Below, one piece after another: positions 22,709 to 23,904 of a stretch of DNA of 23,904 nt (within the stretch, counting starts at the first letter, position 1; each line of letters opens with the position of its first letter). A model generated the notes under the pieces. The model made no database searches and was not told where the DNA came from. It saw nothing but the letters and a program-made list of their open reading frames with translations. The stretch comes from an uncultured Collinsella sp. (GTDB taxonomy: Bacteria; Actinomycetota; Coriobacteriia; Coriobacteriales; Coriobacteriaceae): assembly GCA_937896835.1 (NCBI GenBank), contig CALBOJ010000054.1, positions 1-23,904 on the forward strand, written 5' to 3'. The translations under genes and the position numbers were made by a program.

Positions 22709-22737
22709 TTGCGTTCGCGGTGGCGCTCCGTTATTCT
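22709..22737 (+). promoter_or_regulatory. tRNA-Leu promoter
   Basis: TTGCGT (22709-22714) and TATTCT (22732-22737) are 17 bp apart, 11 bp before the mature tRNA. An A/T tract (AAACTTTTTCAAAAA) precedes it, as at tRNA-Phe. Confidence 0.7.
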
Positions 22738-22748
22738 AATTCCTGCAC

Positions 22749-22835
22749 GCGGGCGTGGCGGAATTGGCAGACGCGTACGGTTCAGGTCCGTATGGGGGCA
22801 ACCCCATGAAGGTTCAAGTCCTTTCGCCCGCACCA
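22749..22835 (+). tRNA. tRNA-Leu (CAG)
   Basis: An 87-nt class II tRNA including an encoded CCA. The acceptor stem GCGGGCG/CGCCCGC is perfect. The anticodon loop TTCAGGT gives anticodon CAG. A long variable arm (TGGGG-GCAA-CCCCA) is typical of Leu. The T-loop is TTCAAGT. The last 18 bases are duplicated 189 bp downstream. Confidence 0.96.
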
Positions 22836-22866
22836 TTGATTGAAAGAGCTCCCAGCAATGGGAGCT
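22818..22866 (+). repeat. Direct repeat, copy 1 (tRNA-Leu 3' end plus terminator)
   Basis: A 49-bp segment from the last two T-loop bases through the CCA and terminator stem. It matches 23007-23055 at 46 of 49 positions. Confidence 0.9.
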
Positions 22867-22871
22867 TTTTT
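22847..22871 (+). terminator. tRNA-Leu terminator
   Basis: AGCTCCCA (22847-22854) and TGGGAGCT (22859-22866) form a perfect stem with a GCAA loop, followed by T6. Confidence 0.9.
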
Positions 22872-23006
22872 GTTATAGGCCCATCGCGGGGACTTTAACC
22901 TGCGAAGGAGCGAGCGTCAAGAAAACGCGGAGCGTTTTTAGCGAGCTGGCGAGTCCGCCGGCAGGCGGCCGAAGCCGGTGCGGATCCGCGAAGCGGATAC
23001 GCGGAC
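22867..23006. repeat. Palindrome-rich interval between tRNA-tail repeats (Leu)
   Basis: A 140-bp interval built like the one after tRNA-Phe. GGACTTTAACCT (22890-22901) is the reverse complement of the tRNA-Leu T-arm (22810-22821) at 11 of 12 bases. Hairpins follow: AAAACGC-GGA-GCGTTTT (22922-22938), CCGCC-GGCA-GGCGG (22955-22968), a small GGC-CGAA-GCC (22967-22976) and ATCCGC-GAA-GCGGAT (22984-22998). No ORF is supported. Confidence 0.78.
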
Positions 23007-23055
23007 GTCCTTTCGCCTGCACCATTAAATGAAAGAGCTCCCAGCAATGGGAGCT
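23007..23055 (+). repeat. Direct repeat, copy 2 (tRNA-Leu 3' tail and terminator)
   Basis: A copy of 22818-22866 with three substitutions: one in the acceptor strand (CGCCTGC instead of CGCCCGC) and two just after CCA. The terminator stem is unchanged and is followed by CTTTT. Confidence 0.88.
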
Positions 23056-23278
23056 CTTTTACGGGCCGTTTTTGGCAGATTTGACCTATCGATTTCGCGC
23101 GGTAGATGCCTCTGTGGTCAAAAAGTGGCAAATATGAGTACTGGCACGAAAATAGAGACATTTCACGAAGCCATTTTTGCTCATTTTACGCAACATATGT
23201 ACGCTAATTTGGCTCAACCTTGAGACAAAATGGAGTAATTTCGATAGGCCTCGGGTAGCGCGCAGAGATGTGGTGTAA
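23056..23278. other. Intergenic A/T-richer region, no gene seen
   Basis: About 220 bp that are clearly lower in GC than the surroundings. A 64-codon ORF (23029-23223) begins inside the repeat terminator and has no coding character. The left end of the IS element must lie at or just right of this region, but I could not define its terminal inverted repeat without the other end. Confidence 0.4.
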
Positions 23279-23318
23279 GAGGCGGGGCATGCCCCGCCTC
23301 CGCCCTTTCCTGAAAGGG
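23279..23318. repeat. Two hairpins in the presumed left end of the IS
   Basis: A 22-bp perfect palindrome (23279-23300, GAGGCGGGGCA and its complement) is followed at once by CCCTTTC-CT-GAAAGGG (23303-23318). Placed 45-85 bp before the transposase start, they could block read-through into the transposase gene or hide its ribosome site. Confidence 0.7.
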
Positions 23319-23364
23319 AGGGGACACCGCCTAGAATTCGTCGTTGGAGTAATGAAGGTGACGA

Positions 23365-23904
23365 ATGGAAGGAAAGGCGATGCCCCAAGAAGAGAGTGTA
23401 CTGCGCCTCGGCCGCGACGAGGCCCTCGAGGCGGCGAGGCTTTGGCAGGAGTGCGGCGACGCGCGCGAGTTCGCGTGCAGGGTGCTGGGCAGCGTGATGA
23501 ACGCGCTGATGGACTCCGAGGCCCAGCAGATGTGCGGCGCGAGCCGCAACGAGCGCAGCGACGGCAGGGAGAACAGCCGCAACGGCTACCGCCCCAGGTC
23601 GCTCAAGACCGCCGTGGGCGACGTGGAGCTCGAGATACCCAAGCTCAGGCACGGCACCTACTACCCCGAGGGCATGCTCGCGCGATGGTCGCGCGTCGAC
23701 ACCTCGGTGGCCGCCATCGTGCAGGAGATGTACGTATGCGGCGTGTCCACCCGCAAGGTCGAGCGCGTGGCGTCCAAGCTGGGCATATCCTCGCTGTCGA
23801 GCTCGGAGGTCTCGAGCCTCTGCTCCGACCTCGACGCCGAGGTGGCGGAGTTCCGCCGCCGCGACCTGTCGGGCACGCCGTGCTGCTACCTGTGGCTCGA
23901 CGCC
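23365..23904 (+). CDS. IS256-family (Mutator-type) transposase, cut by window end
   Basis: The first 180 codons of a DDE transposase open to the window edge. After an N-terminal helical part come RNGYRPRSLKTAVGDVELEI, PKLRHGTYYPEGML, VAAIVQEMYVCGVSTRKVE and SSSEVSSLCSDLD, all standard IS256-family blocks. The first catalytic Asp is in YLWLDA at the last codons seen. The codon choice is even more G/C-rich at third positions than the neighbours. The start could be ATG 23365 (GAAGGTG upstream) or ATG 23380 (AAGGAAAGG upstream). Whether the gene is intact cannot be told from this window. Confidence 0.9.
   Translation, partial: MEGKAMPQEESVLRLGRDEALEAARLWQECGDAREFACRVLGSVMNALMDSEAQQMCGASRNERSDGRENSRNGYRPRSLKTAVGDVELEIPKLRHGTYYPEGMLARWSRVDTSVAAIVQEMYVCGVSTRKVERVASKLGISSLSSSEVSSLCSDLDAEVAEFRRRDLSGTPCCYLWLDA

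Noticed and set aside
23029..23223. 64-codon ORF between the tRNA-Leu duplication and the IS
   Set aside because: Starts within the repeat terminator, has no ribosome site and no codon bias.

Overview
The window looks like the chromosome of a gut Coriobacteriia (Actinomycetota), most likely Collinsella or a close relative. The basis is the high GC content, the strong G/C preference at third codon positions, the tight ATGA-type overlaps between genes, a secretin-less Tad pilus locus, and the protein styles. The genus is an inference; no database search was possible.

Layout. 1-1640: pyruvate kinase on the minus strand with its terminator. 1640-4665: a structured leader that resembles a yybP-ykoY (manganese) riboswitch, followed by a type IIA Ca2+/Mn2+ P-type ATPase. 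4666-6131: a 99-bp nested palindrome, a terminator, the ribosome-assembly GTPase RsgA and its terminator. 6132-15922: a Tad (Flp) pilus operon. It opens with a cluster of GCTGAC half-sites in front of a candidate promoter and then reads cpaB, tadZ/cpaE, tadA/cpaF, tadB, tadC, flp pilin, an unknown membrane-anchored protein, a second small pilin-like protein, a TadE-like protein, a large TadG-like protein, another TadE-like protein and a DUF192 protein. Most junctions overlap or nearly touch, so the genes are probably co-translated. No prepilin peptidase is present in the window. 15923-16531: a toxin-antitoxin pair with a palindromic operator over its -10 box. 16532-16960: tRNA-Phe and an unusual downstream duplication. 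17210-18271: a GH5-like protein that lacks the usual catalytic acid/base Glu. 18278-22705: the housekeeping run rsmI, metG, rsmA, tatD. 22709-23055: tRNA-Leu(CAG) with the same kind of downstream duplication as tRNA-Phe. 23279-23904: the left part of an IS256-family insertion sequence, cut by the window end.

The most interesting signal is shared by the two tRNA loci. In both, the 3' end of the tRNA gene, starting at the last two bases of the T-loop, is duplicated together with its terminator 186-189 bp downstream. In both, the interval contains an inverted copy of the T-arm of that same tRNA (13/13 and 11/12 bases) followed by three GC-rich hairpins whose sequences differ but whose order agrees. 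This could be a small tRNA-targeted element or a remnant of tRNA-site integration. I do not recognise it as a named family.

How the genes work together. The Tad operon encodes a complete inner-membrane assembly platform, ATPases and several pilin-like substrates, as expected for a monoderm or secretin-less lineage. The housekeeping block covers 16S rRNA methylation (RsmI, RsmA), methionine charging and a TatD nuclease, an arrangement common in Gram-positive bacteria. The toxin-antitoxin pair, IS element and tRNA duplications mark the accessory edges.
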